From contig VXAU01002491.1 in assembly GCA_013399695.1 (NCBI GenBank), positions 186,001-250,000 on the forward strand: a DNA stretch of 64,000 nucleotides, written 5' to 3'. Below, piece after piece: positions 24,736 to 37,560 of the stretch. This DNA comes from Formicarius rufipectus (Eukaryota; Chordata; Aves; Passeriformes; Formicariidae). Below the pieces are notes generated by a model. That model ran no database searches and had not been told where the DNA came from. It saw only the letters and a list, made by a program, of their open reading frames with translations. Positions within the stretch are counted from its first letter, which is position 1; each line of letters starts with the position of its first letter. The position numbers and the translations under genes are program-made.

Positions 24736-24879
24736 AGTGGCACAGCGCCATGGGAGCTGATATTGAGGACAAATAGGACAATGAAGACCCAGTGTCCACA
24801 TCTCAGTCAGATGGTTTCACTTTCAGCTAGAACCGGACTGGTCTCGTTGACTAAATAGGTTGGAGTTGAAAGCATCTTC

Positions 24880-24950
24880 TGCTTTGGCGGCACCCAAAAC
24901 GAAACTCGCCTGCGCGCTCCGAGCCCGCTCGGCAACACGTGCACGTTGGC
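24880..24950. other. short CpG-dense spot
   Basis: About ten CpG dinucleotides fall within roughly 65 bases, including TGCGCGC and a CACGTG E-box at 24936-24941. It starts about 145 bases after the end of the old CR1. It is too short for a standard CpG island. It may be a small regulatory element or a remnant of a GC-rich repeat. Confidence 0.45.
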
Positions 24951-27269
24951 AGGAAGCAGGGACAATGAGCGGACTTGCTTCCTACCCACTCCTACCCACA
25001 CCAAAACGCAGATACACCTGTGCCCAGCCAGACACCCACCTCCTCTGCGAGTCTGACCACTCTCCTTGCAGTAGTGACTGCCTCCAGCATCCAGCACGTG
25101 CCCTTCAGAAAGTGTCATGCCCCAAAGAGTGACCAGGGCCAAACCGGGTCTTGCTAGAGGATCAGTCCTGAAGCAACTTCTCAGTTACAACCCACTGTGC
25201 TTAGTGCTCTCTGGGTACAACTACAGAATTAGGTCTTTAAGCACAAAGCTATCAGCATGAGGAGACTGTCACCTGCACATTTCTAAGGAGTTTTTAAGCC
25301 TTAATATCTTTCATGCAACAAACAGCTGCTTTCCACCTCACAAATATACGCTGATCTGTGATGACCAGCTTTTAACTCTCTCTGCACTGATTTCTTACAA
25401 CTAGAAACCTATCATTCTATTCATATTCTGAAAATTATTAAAGACTTCCATGGCTCCTTCCAAGAAGACAACCAGTATATAATTCCAAGTGATAGATGTC
25501 AAAGAAGGTTAAAGACTTGCAAAATATATTTTCATGTTAGAAACTTCATTGAAATTTTCTCATCACAGCAGCTTGACTCTTCCAAAGCAGTTAAATATAG
25601 CATGACATTGCATTTCTCTTCATGGCAAACACTGTTTTACTGATATTATATTGCCTTTAATACAAAGGCATCTTTTAAGTAAGATGAAAAGTTGATTTTG
25701 CAGTTTACAGACAGATCTGATATTTACCTGAAGCATATTCTCCTAGAAAGAACATTACACTTAAAAAACAAACAAATCATCAAAATGCATCTGATCCTGA
25801 CTTCTGTTCCTTAATTTTGCATTTGCCTAATCATGCAAAGTGAAAGGCTGAGTATTAAATGGAACAACTTCACATTTATAAAAAGCCTTTTGATTTACCC
25901 AGAATTCCAGATTCTAGCGGTTTAATCTTTTAAATAAGCCTCTTTCAAAGAGACTACTACTTCCTTAAAAAAAAGGTTATATGTTCATTTTCAAAGAACA
26001 GTGATACTTTTGACCTTGACACAAAATACATTATTGATGGGAAAAGTCACTGAAGAAACTTCCAACAGATTAACATGACTAAGCCGCACCTTTGCTTTAT
26101 CTGCAACCTAAGTTAAAAGAAATGTTCCCAGCCCAGAAAGCCTTGTGCAAGGTGCTTGTCATGAAGAATTATAGAGTTCTGTGTAAGAGGGCCCAAGGTC
26201 ATTCAAAATTATTAAAAAAAAAAATAAAAATTCTTCTGCAGAACTAACAATACGAGATCAGAATCTTCTCTTCAGAAAGTCAAGGAAAAACTGTACAGCA
26301 TTTTAGAAATCTGTAAGTACGTATCAGTCTTGTTTCATTTACACCGGATCTGGGAAAGTAAAAGAGAAAAATACAGTGTTTGTTTTTTTTCTTATCTTGG
26401 TCTGCCTTGCACAGGCTAAAATAAAATCAATTGCCCTGCGGAAAAACCTCATAAAGAAAACTCATAAAACCTATTTATTTATCTATTTTTTCATCATGTA
26501 GAGCAACATAAGACAGGGTATTCTTGTCACAGTGCCAGATGGTAAAAGAACTGTAACAACCCCAGGGACCACAGTCACTGTACTGAGGATGAAACCATGC
26601 CTAACAATTCACAAGACTATTTGACCCTTGGATTATTTCAATTAAACAGCATTAAATTCCACCAACAAGCATCCATAGCCAAAAGATATGTGTTCATTCT
26701 TCCTAAACAATGTATAAGGAGAACAAAAACTTCAGAGTAACATCCTCCAAAATTATCAAGCTAAGTGGAAAGCTTTTTACATTTGCTACAAGAAAAAAAA
26801 AATGCTGGGAACAGGTCTTAAATTCTTCCCATATCTGGCAATTAAAGGTTATCTTAGCAGTACATCCTTTCTCTTAGGGTCCACATTTTATCCAACAGCT
26901 AATGCATGTCAAGTCTATGAAAGGTCCTTGCAATAGGAGCTGGAACTTGTGAGCCACTTTCCTGATCACATGGCCACAGCAAGCCTCTGCCTCTGACTAA
27001 ATAAAGATTTATGGGATCAAAATGAATTATTTTCAGTCAAGTACACTTGCTTTGGGATTGACTCTGGATGCTCACCTGTGAAAAAATGTATGAACAAACA
27101 CCTTAAAGCAAAGGGAGTGACTGGACCCCAGACCCCAATACTGGGCAGCAGGTCTTACTGTGAGGTATCCATCAGGGACACTTGATATCCTTTCCTCTGA
27201 TGATAATTCCAAAGAAACTGGAAAGCTCTCCTGCATATTTGTGTAGAATTCAATACTTCAGGCATAATG
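24951..27269. other. non-coding single-copy DNA
   Basis: After a short GC-rich shoulder to about 25150, the sequence is AT-rich with no open frame of note. No elements are recognised until the CR1 copy. Confidence 0.6.
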
Positions 27270-27490
27270 ACACATTAGGGGAAAAAGTCTTTACAGTGAG
27301 GGTGGTGAGGCACTGGAACAGGCTGCTCAGAGAAGTTATGGGTGGCATATCCCTGAAGTGTTTGAGGCTAGGTTGGATGGGGCTTTGAGCAACCAGGTTT
27401 AGTGGAAGGTGTTCTGCTCATGGCAGGGGGGTTGGAACCAGATGTTCTCTGATGCGGCTTCCAACCCAAACCATTCTATGACTCTATGAT
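27270..27490 (+). mobile_element. CR1 LINE, 5'-truncated 3' end
   Basis: The typical avian CR1 tail is present in order: GTGAGGGTGGTGAGGCACTG, a CAGGCTGCTCAGAGAAG stretch, a GGTTGGATGGGGCTTTGAGC segment, and the end in ATTCTATGACTCTATGAT at 27473-27490. CR1 elements end in short tandem octamers of the ATTCTATG type rather than poly(A), as seen here. Only about 220 bases remain, which is usual for CR1 insertions. It is a young-type copy with modest divergence. Confidence 0.93.
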
Positions 27491-30400
27491 TGAAAATTCC
27501 CAGAAAAAAAAGACCCTGGAGTCTGGGTCCCTGAAACAGGGACTTTCACACCAAATTTGGCAAGAGGCAATCTGTTGGTCTAAACCAGCAGGTCTTATTT
27601 TTGTATTTGTGCAGACAAATCCCACCTGCATCCCACCTACAAATCCCACTTTGTTTACTTTCTTCCCAAGCTAGACCCAGACTCATCCATCTTTTCCAAT
27701 TACATTTCAGCTGAGCTCCATTTAGGATCTGAAGGATGGTAAAACATTTTCTGTTCTTCATTTTGAGCATGCCCCATCTGAGGATGGCTCACGTACGACA
27801 GGTACACGTGCTCAGGCAGCATCAGTGTGCTACAGATGAGATATTTAATGCTGATATTTAAATCAGGCCACACCTGCAATAAAGATAATAATTAACTAAC
27901 ATCCCTGGCACCAAGGTGTTGCAAAGTGAACTTCACATCAAAGAAAAGAGCCTTTAAGTTATTTAAAAATCTTGAGGTGTTGTAACAAGATGCTGCTCAT
28001 TCATGTAGGGAAGGAACTTGTTAACTGGTCTGTGCTGTAGACAAACATCAACAAACTTTGACAGAGTTCCTTTGCCTATGTGTCTGCCAACATTTATTTT
28101 TCTTTTAATACATTTTGCGGTTGCCCTCCAAAAGTTGAAATGTTACTTAGCACTAACTACTACCAAAACACATTTTATGAACATTACTGCCACAAGCATA
28201 AAACTTCTGTTTCTGTGCAAAAGTTTGCTAGAAAATATTTCACAAGACTATGACATAAGGAAAGAAACTCACTAGCTTGTATTTTGGATTTCCCACTGCC
28301 AGATGGAACGTTACTCAAGACCGGCATAATGATTCAAATGCCAGCAGGAGGTCCAGCCAGAATTAAGAAGATGGCACTGTGGGCAGAGAAAGCAGTGCCC
28401 CTCAAAATGGCTCTAATTCTTCAGAGGTGAATTTGCTCAAACTAAAATTCTTCACAGCCACAAAAGGATTTGCTGAGACACCGGGTCACAGGAGGCTAAT
28501 GGCACTGCGACACACCTACTAAATCTTCTCTCGCAAGCTTAATGCAATAAAGAAAATCCCTCTGTGGCCGATACTGCCGCAGGTGCAACAGAGGAGGTGG
28601 CTGAGGAGGCGAAGGAGGACCCGGGGCTGCAAGTGTCACTCTGCCCAGCATCCCCCCAGTTCTGCAGTGAGGAGCTGGCTAGGACTGCGGTTGGTCTGAG
28701 CCCTGTTCAAGAGGAGAAAAATCAAACGTGACCTGGCAAAGGAAGGGAAAGAGTGAATGCAGTGAGTGGTACACAGCCTCGGCGGAGGGATAAAACAGAG
28801 AGCAGCTTACGCCGTGACCTGCTGAGAGAGACGATCAGTGGGACAGCCTTCCTCCGATTTAAGGAGCTGGGGAGAAAACGTGGACAAACATGAAGTTACT
28901 GAAGGCAAGGAGGAAGAGCCTTTTCCTCCTCCTGCAACTTATTTTCTTGGCTTCACTTGGACTTATCTGACATGGCCTTGTTAGGATGAGAGAAGGAGCG
29001 AGAAGCAAGCAGCTTATTTTTGTCCAGGAGGGGCAGACATTTAAATTACCAGTCTTGCTACCGATTTTGGACATTAGCCATGGCTGGGGATTTTACCCGT
29101 AATTCTCACTGACATTAATTCACAGACTGGCTCCCTCACCAGAAAAGGTCTTGCTCTGGCCTGACCCATAACAAGGAACCTGGGGTGGAGGGTTCATCTG
29201 ACTCATGGTAATTGCCTTACAGGCATATCGGATAAAACATGGTTTCTGAGGTATCAGGTCTATGTACAGATACAGGATCTGCAATCTCCTGGCACACGCT
29301 GCAACAGCCAAGGAAAACTGCTACTGAAAGAACTGAGTATGTCAGTAGGAAGCAAGTGATAAAAACCATTTTCTGTTTCACCCAAATATATAGCTAAAGG
29401 AGCACAAAAGTCAAGTCTTTTGAGATCCACAGAACTATCTGAACAGGGTAAGAGTCATTCTGAAACGCTGCTGCAATGCATGGTTCTTCATTAAATGAAG
29501 TTACTGTAATATTTGTATCAAACACTTATTCCTGAATTTTAAAAATATATACAGAAATCTGCTAGTTACTGAAGATGATCTATTCACAGTATCAAAGGAG
29601 AAACATGTAGTAGACTCGTCTCAAGTAACACAGCCACATTATAACTCAAACTCTGTTCAGATATTTCTTTATTTCCCTCAATGTGGATAATAAGAAAGGG
29701 ATGAAACTAATGCCACTTCACTTAAAATAAACAATGACATTTATAAAAAACAAAGACCGCAAAACATAAGTGAGAACAGAGTTGTTACCTACTTATTTCT
29801 CCTTTGAATGTCGGGGATCCTTGACAACTGAATTTGTGCTTTTCCTGTGGCATGCTACACTGAAAAGGCAGCAAAACCGAAACTGTATCTGAGATAATTA
29901 TGCATCTTATCCAACACCCCTAAAATAGTAACAAGTTTCTGATAGTTCTACCTGTCATTTTGCAAGAAAACCTCCCTGCATATCTTGAATCAGCTCAAGA
30001 TACAGTTTCAGAAGAAAAGGGAGAACGGGGGAAAGATTTCTGAGGGCTATAACCTAGACGGGATATTTTCTGATCTGTGCTTCTGCCAGGAGGGGTTGGA
30101 GTCTTTTTAATAAACGCTTAGAAAAGTTGCCCTCATTTTCTTGGATCATCTCTCAAATTTATCAGAACATCTCTCAATTTAATTATCTTGAAACAGTTTA
30201 TTTACTCATCGATGTTTGTGCCAAGGCACCTACACAAATGTCCACAGAAAAATATGCCTATTCCTTTTATATTTGAAAATATTTTACTTCATAAATCCTA
30301 ACTTGCCAGCAGAGTCTGAAAAAAAAAAAATCTCTAACGAAAGGAAGGAAGGAACCAAAGGAAGGAAACTTGTAAACTACTAAATTTCCTGCATAAATAT

Positions 30401-30658
30401 TTCTTGTGTCCCTCATTTGGGCATTGCAGATTGGAAACTAAGCCTCTGCTTCTGGGAGGGCATACTCCCAAATTTCGAGTTAATGCAGTTTTTCAATTAT
30501 TCTTTAGCATGAATCATTAATGTGGATACTTATGCTGAATCCATTAAGTACTACTGCTTTGTCCCACAAACATTCATTAATTTATCTATAACATGCTGCT
30601 GTCTGGTAAGGGAACAGGATTATCTCCATTTTACCGATGAAGAACGCAGTAGGGGGGG
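27491..30658. other. non-coding single-copy DNA
   Basis: Contains a mildly GC-rich, purine-rich patch around 28560-28720 with few CpGs, and a GGAA-type simple repeat at 30342-30366. Frames are all short (at most 85 codons). Nothing is recognised. Confidence 0.6.
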
Positions 30659-30725
30659 AAAACAAAACAAAACAACAAAAAAGAACAACCTATCAACCAA
30701 CCAACCAAAACCTCCCAAGCAACCC
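30659..30725. repeat. A/C low-complexity tract
   Basis: AAAAC units, then ACCA units (CAACCAACCAACC), almost only A and C on the plus strand. It is preceded by a run of seven G bases. Confidence 0.85.
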
Positions 30726-33700
30726 AGGATTTGATTAAGTTATTTCCAGAAATCTGGCAGATCAGGTCCAGATTTTTTCAGTCACAGTCCACTGCTTTTA
30801 AAGGAAAAATATTCCTTAGCATTTCTAGAAACCTGAACTTCCAATTAGCCATGAAATATAAAAGAAACAAAACATGGCTCCATGCTTTCTTTCGATAATG
30901 CCTTTAATAGAGCTCTACATTCATGACCTATATGGTAGGTTCATCAAATCAGCAACAGATACACATTGATATTACTAAATGTTTAATATGTTTTAAGCAA
31001 GACTGACCTCTGAATGAACCACAATAAGCTTTGGGATTTAAAACAATCTGTTATGGGCTAATTTTTCACATTAGGACTGAACTTAACAGCAACAGTAATC
31101 TTTAAATTTAATTTGACCTCCTGTATCATTCACATAGAAATAAATTTCTCTCAAGATAAATCATTCTAACGTGCACACTATCAGTATCAAGATCACTTTT
31201 CCTCGGGGACAATTTTGCCAATAATTTAGCAATACAATCATCAGGAAAGCAGCAACGCCGATTCCCTTCCTACTGTGAAAGCAAAGTAGCTTGCAAGGCA
31301 TGCCTTGGATTTGAGAAGCAGCAGAAGGAACTCCACACCCCTCTACCACTTTTAAATATAACAGCAAAACAAAAAACTCAGCAGCTATTTCAGGAAGCTT
31401 AGTTGTTCAAATAAGAAAATACTTACAAGCAGTGGGGGTACACTTTACAAAAAAGCCCTTTCTAGAGACAGAGTACTCATTATTAGCAGAAATTTTGAAG
31501 AAAATTGTGAGGAAGTACATCTAAGGATCAAATCAGAAGCAGTCTTGAAGATTATTTTAAACTATGCATGATGGATGCATTCTGCTCTGTCCTCATTTCA
31601 AACTCTGCACAGACTTTTCCCTGCAATAATCTATTCCAGATGAAGCAACTGATATTTCCAGTTTCAACTAAAAAGAAATGGAAAAAAAGGGGGCAAACCC
31701 ACTCCCACCGAACCGATAACTCTTTGCTATTTAATGATTAATCAGTATGAAACCTCCACTCAACATTTAACTTTCTCTTATTTACTGAGCTCTTTAATAC
31801 AGAAGGGAAAGTAAATAAAAGGAAGAACGGCAATTCTTGATTTCTTGCCAGTTTACAGTATTAAAAAAAGAATCTGCGCCACGGGTTGGCAGGCAGCCAC
31901 ACTTACAGTAAGCTATCTACTGTTTCACCCCGCAGGAAGGACAAAGGATTCAGTGTGGGGCTGCTGGGTTTCTCTCTGTCAAATGTACCCTTCAAAACAG
32001 ATCCCAGGAATATTAAAAACTCTGTGCAATTAAGAGCATGGGTTTTTTTTCCATGTTCTTCCCCTCTTTTGGTGGATTTTTTAAAAAACCCCGTAGTATC
32101 ATCATCAAGAAAGCAGAGAAAGGAAACAGCAGTGTCACAGCCACAGCACTGACATTTTAACTTACTAAATCAAGTTACTCCAGCAGAAGTGTAAGGTGCT
32201 GGGTTAAGCAGTTTGGTTCATATTTCTATTTCCTCATGGCACGAGTGCACATTATGGCTTCATGCCTTCTACAGCTGTAGAGATGCCAGTATCCGTTTCT
32301 ACAGAAGGGCTTCAACAGGACTGTGCCACAGGGAACTCTGTCTTATCAGGGTTTATTCCTAAGGTTTCCTTGTCTATAATAAAGGTAGCTCTTTGCCAGC
32401 AGTGGGGAAATCTGGAAGGAGTACTGACTTCTGAGGACAACTTTCTCAGTGCACTGCTCTATTCCACATGCGTCATGCAATATTCCCACATTTTGGTCAC
32501 TCGAAACCAACCAAGCCAAAGGCAGGAGGAGGCAGGAGGAAGGAGGAACAGAAAGGTGGGGGGAATTAAGGGCTGGGGAGAAAAGGAAAGACCGGGTTAA
32601 AAGCAGCAACAACAGGGAATTAGAATAGGCTAGAGTTAATAGAAAGAGCCAAAAGGAAGTGAATGAAAGCATGACTGAAGAGGAAACAAGTCATTAAAGG
32701 ACAAAGAAAATAGCTATGCTGCATTATGAGGGAGACTGCATGTGTAAATACAGAGAATATGGATAAGCGTTAAGGATCAATGATTATAAATAAGTACAGC
32801 CTGAATGCTCCTTCCACTATTAAAACAAAAATAAAAGGAACACTCATTCCACCTACAAGAAATGAACATCCATGTGACCTGCCTTTGTTTTATTATGTAG
32901 CCTTGAAACTTCTGGTGAATTTCCGACTATTCCATTCCTACCCAGTCCATATTATGCCTGGAGACACTCTAAATATCCTATAAGTTTTGTGACATTAAAA
33001 ATAAAAAAATAAAAAAATCCTGCTTTCAGAAAAGGGTTACTTTCTTTTCTCCAAACTGCAGCATTTTTATCTGATTTTCTGACTTCTCTGCCAGACTTGC
33101 AAAAATTAATTTTTTTTTTACCTCTCAATTTAATACTATTCAATCTTTAAACTTTGCTATCTTCAAGTCTCTCTAGTCTAGAAATGAATTTTCAGCTTAA
33201 ACACAAAAGAATGGAGGGATTTTAGCTTTCATAAAACAGCTTTTGCTTCCAGTCCTAGAAAGGCTGGAAATAGTGATTTTCAAGTTCCTGACAGTCTTCC
33301 CCATCACCACCCCCACCCCACCTCCCCAGCTAAGAACATAAAATTGCCCAAAGTACTGCAAGTCAGCAACAGTGCTGTTGAAATGACCTTTGCATCTTAC
33401 TAAACGTCTCACATTAGATCTCAATTCTGAAAGATACCACTAAAGGTTGCAAAGATACGAAAATCACTGACATGCATCTTGCTGTAACAAGTATTTGATG
33501 TTTGGTAAGTCCAGGATAAGTACTCTTCCTTTTCACACAAAAAAAATCGAGGACGCCAACAGCAAAAATTGCTTCGATACAGAGCATAAATTCTGCACAT
33601 TTTGTGGCCAATTCCTTCCCAGACCGCCCAAGTGGACAACAAAAATACAGAAATACTTCAGAACAAACAATCCCTAACAGGGATAAAGAAGCCTGAGCAC

Positions 33701-34730
33701 CATTTTTACCCCAAACAGGATTTCTGAACAGATGACCTTTGCCTCCAAGAGACCTGGCTGACCTCCTGGGACAGGCACAGACCAGAGTGGGATGCTGCGG
33801 CACCCATCCCATTCCTGGGTGGGGTGTGAGGCTCAGCAGGCAGGTACCCACTGGCCACGAGTGATGCTGATGGGCACAGCACGAGGCCAGGCGTCGGTGT
33901 ACACAGGACGATGGTGCAGCCTCTGTCCCCATCCTGCAGGTCACCCCTGGGTGGTTTTAGGAAAACCCCTTCTCCGAGTTTCCATTTCTGCATTCACAGG
34001 CTTGGCAGGAATTCCCCTTGCTCAAAAAGGCTCGTTTAGAGCAGACTGCAGGACTCAGGACATCAGGATTTCACAAACATGGTACCTACCATATCCATTA
34101 GAACCGCCGCAGCCACCCAGCAGCGAGGGGACTGAGAAGCACCAGGTACAGAGCCAAGCAAAGTGCAAATCTTTTTAGCATGGGAACAAAATGGAACCAG
34201 CTTTCACAGCAGCAGCAATACTTGCTCTTCTACCAAATTCAAGGAAACTATTTTTTGCTGGAAGTGGCATGTTTTTCAGAAGTTCCATAACGGTTGTGAA
34301 GCACAACTTCCATAGAAGGCTAGTTTTACCTTTCTAATCTTCATCTAGACTGTAACCTACAGCACAAGTTTTGATGTGTTTGCCTGCTATTTTTACCTCT
34401 GGAAGACTTCAGAAAAGTTACTGGCACCAAAAAATGATTTATTCTCCCAAATTAAGTTATTGACATGAAAACAGTAACTTTACATACACAAAATTTTAGT
34501 TTAAGGGAGCAATTGACAGAAAAAAACCTAATCACTAAAGCTACTCAATACTTTCCTAATGTGCCACACAAATAGTTTAACTTCAGGTACAAAATGCAGC
34601 AAGTTCTGGTCAGTTCCATAACAACAAGGAACAAAAAAAAACCCCAAAGCAAAATATAAAAATCTGTATGCATGAAAATCATTCCCTAATTTACTAATTT
34701 TACACTAATTTACTGATTCTTAAGCTTAAT
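30726..34730. other. non-coding single-copy DNA
   Basis: AT-rich for the most part. A GC-rich patch at about 33740-34150 keeps frames open on both strands at once (176 codons minus, 128 codons plus), so these are treated as compositional. A purine-rich GGAGGCA patch lies at 32520-32590. No known element is recognised. Confidence 0.55.
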
Positions 34731-34874
34731 TTTTGGTTAAATATATTCACTGAGGTTCTCTCCCTCATTCATTCTCTCACGTGCATGACTATGTTGCACA
34801 GCCTGCAGCAGTTATTCCAAAGTATTCAAAAACTCATTTAGAATCAGTAACTTCTCAACATTTTAATGTAATAG
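34731..34874 (+). repeat. duplicated 144-base element, copy 1
   Basis: Pairs with 36348-36491 in direct orientation. The two copies have the same length and differ at 14 positions by hand alignment (about 90% identity). All differences lie outside a 67-base core (34774-34840) that is identical in both. The core contains CACGTG at 34778-34783 and a TGTTGCACA stretch resembling a C/EBP site. Confidence 0.9.
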
Positions 34875-35340
34875 AAGTGTTTCTGTATTTTAGTTTTACA
34901 TGAGTTAATAAAGAGTAGGAGAGGAAGAGAAGTCAAGAAAAAGCAAATTATATCTTCAAGATTAACACTTCCTACTTCAAAAAATATTTTAAACATCAAT
35001 GAATCCTTTGATTAAAATTTTTGATCATTCCTTTAGAAAAAAACCCACAAACTTGCTTACATAAAGCTGAGAACTTGCAAATACTAGCGCCAATTCCGCA
35101 AAACACCCAAACTCCCACTGACTTGAAGGAATGTAGACTTAGAGTCACTATTTGCAAAAATACATTGACTTCACAGCATTGGAAATACTTAGCCTCCCTA
35201 ATCTGATTCCCCTCCCCAGCAATTACAGAGCAATTACATGAGATAAGAACACATTTCTAGGCACCATTTTTACATATTTTGATAACCATGTCCAATTACA
35301 AATGTCCCTCACTGCTTAAATAAAAATAAACTTGTAAAGA

Positions 35341-35433
35341 TTCTTTTCTTTGTGTGTTTTTTGTTTTGTTTTCTTTTCTTTTTTTTGTGGGTGGTTTTTG
35401 TTGGGGTTTTTTTGGTTTTTTTGGGTTTTTTTT
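35341..35433. repeat. G/T low-complexity tract with some C
   Basis: About 93 bases that are nearly all T and G on the plus strand, with a few C bases in its first half and GGGGTTTTTTTGG-type units in its second half. It lies between the two copies of the 144-base element. Confidence 0.9.
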
Positions 35434-36347
35434 AATTCTTCTGACAGAGTGCTGAAGTGTCTCCTCCAAGGAACAAAAGAATTCACCAGAGCTCTGATCC
35501 AAAACATACTCAAAGTTAACAGCCTACTTCCAGTTGACTTGAGCACGCCTTCCATCAGGCTGCCAGACAATTGACCTGGGTAGCCTTGAGAAAGGAGCTG
35601 TACATCAAACCATGGAAATGCATGAAATCAACCAATTTTTTACTCTTGTTGGACTTTTCAAGGTTTGAGATTCTTTTGAATTCCATCAGCTATAGCAACA
35701 GGTTCTTGTTTCTACAAACAAACGACCTACAAAGTACACACTTAAACTTCCCAGCACTCAGCTTTGATTATCCTACCCCAGGTTAAGCACTTTTCTTTCT
35801 ACTGAGTTTTTTGTCAATTAAATAGAAGTGAAACTCTTTTTTTTTTTAAACAAACCAAAATGTTTCTGTTCCGTCAAATTTTAGGTTCTCTGTGACCCCT
35901 GTGAAAGCAGGTTTTTACTTCTTAGAAAAATTCCACTTATACTGTGTCTGAAATCATGGAATCTTTTATTTTTACTTCTTGTGTCTGCAAAACTTTATGA
36001 GAAAAAAAATAAGTTTCTTTAAATTGGCAATCTTTGCAGAATTCCATAAAGGTAGAAATGCTACAGCTAATTTTTTTTTTAAAAATAGGAGCTGAAAAAA
36101 CCTAAATAACAATTCCTCTTGCATATTATAATAGTAGACAATTACATAATTAGCCCATTATATATATTTTGCTATGATACAATAATTGTAGAATTGTACT
36201 ATAGACATTATGGCAAAACAATGAGAAATATTTTTGAAAACACTGAAACCTCTAACTACTCTACTAATTATTTCAGTCAGGTATTTTATGAAATGCCATT
36301 GATTTCACCCTAGGCAATAAACTGCTGTAAGTAAAAATGTTCACATT

Positions 36348-36491
36348 TTTTGGTCAAATATATTCACTAAGGTTCACTCATTCACTCGTCCTCTCACGTG
36401 CATGACTATGTTGCACAGCCTGCAGCAGTTATTCCAAAGTATTCAAAAACTCATTTAAAATCAGTAAGTTAGCAGCATTTTAATGCAATAG
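36348..36491 (+). repeat. duplicated 144-base element, copy 2
   Basis: Direct repeat of 34731-34874, with the identical core at 36391-36457. CACGTG is at 36395-36400. It is followed after about 28 bases by a T-run and G/T tract. Sequence beyond both ends of the 144 bases no longer matches copy 1. Confidence 0.9.
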
Positions 36492-36518
36492 CTTACTAGT
36501 ACACCCTGATTGCCCCAC

Positions 36519-36585
36519 CTTTTTTTTTTTTTTTGGTTTTGTTTTGTTTTGTTTTTTGGTTGGTTGGTTGGTTTGTTTTGTTTTT
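36519..36585. repeat. G/T low-complexity tract
   Basis: A long T-run is followed by TTTTG units and then GGTT units, only G and T on the plus strand. It starts 28 bases after copy 2 of the 144-base element. Confidence 0.9.
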
Positions 36586-37059
36586 ACCAATAAAACCACA
36601 AATTAAACAGTTTTGTCTGTTATAATCAAGACGTGAAACTCCCATAGTAATGAAGGGCTGGATGCCCATTGTCCCTGCCTGCAAGCAGAGTGCAGAAGCA
36701 GACAGCTGCAGGAACCTCTGGAATTGCTGCAGAGGAGAACACTGCTGCATTCCCAGGCACCCTTGCTCTCTCTAGGAGACTTGTCTTGTGCTGACACTCT
36801 TCTTTGTTCACTTGAATCTTGCTTCCTGCCAGCATCCATATACAGAAGTAGAATATAAGGAAAGAAAAAAATAGGAAGAAAAAAAAAATTCAGCAGTGGA
36901 AGCATCAACTTCCAGCAACATTTTCAAAGCTTTCAAGCTCACAAGCCAGACACTCAGCTCTACCTTGAAAACTGTTTGCAGTCACTTATTGACACTAATC
37001 CTTGCTGCTGCTTTCTGTCTCATCAAAAATGTCAGGGAAGTATCTTCCTGGGCCTGTCA

Positions 37060-37560
37060 CAGCTCCGTGCAGCCGCAGGGCCCACAGGGGCTGCCCAGCT
37101 TCCCTGGGCCAGCAGCCATATGTTGCATTTCCCTGGAAAGGCCCCTATGAAAAGACCACCCTGAACCATATTCCTCACTGATTGTCTCTGGCACGGAAAG
37201 CGAAACACGCCATAAACGCATTCCCGACCGAACAGAGCGGACACTCATCCCGAGGAGGGGTGAGATGCCCCGACAGCTGCTGCCTGTCACTGACACCAAA
37301 ACACCCGAGCCGGCCGGGCACAGAGCTGGGCAGGACTCGGCAGTGCCCGACAGGGACGCGGCAGACAGGCAGCACAGTGGCACGGGGGCACATCTCCTCC
37401 AGGATGCCCAGCAGGGTAGGCATCGCAAACGCAGCAGGCTCCACTTCCAGTCAGCACACCAAAGGTGGGCGACAACAGCTGGCTTTGCCCTGCCCCTTGC
37501 TGGCACAAGGCTTCTGGGCCAAGCGTTGGCTGGCCCCTCCTCAGGTACACGGGCCACCTT
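37060..37560. promoter_or_regulatory. CpG-dense islet, possible promoter or enhancer
   Basis: The GC-rich block has its densest part at about 37190-37440, where I count 19 CpGs in roughly 245 bases, far above the surrounding sequence. No TATA box is evident. Frames are open on both strands at once (166 codons minus 37057-37557; 147 codons plus 37182-37625), as expected from GC content, and neither looks like a known protein. It could be an unmethylated promoter of an unseen transcript, an enhancer, or a GC-rich repeat remnant. Confidence 0.4.

Noticed and set aside
33414..33944. 176-codon open frame, minus strand
   Set aside because: GC-rich patch with frames open on both strands at once, and no recognisable domain.
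37057..37557. 166-codon minus frame and overlapping 147-codon plus frame
   Set aside because: Both are open because CpG/GC-rich DNA contains few stop codons. Neither resembles a known protein.
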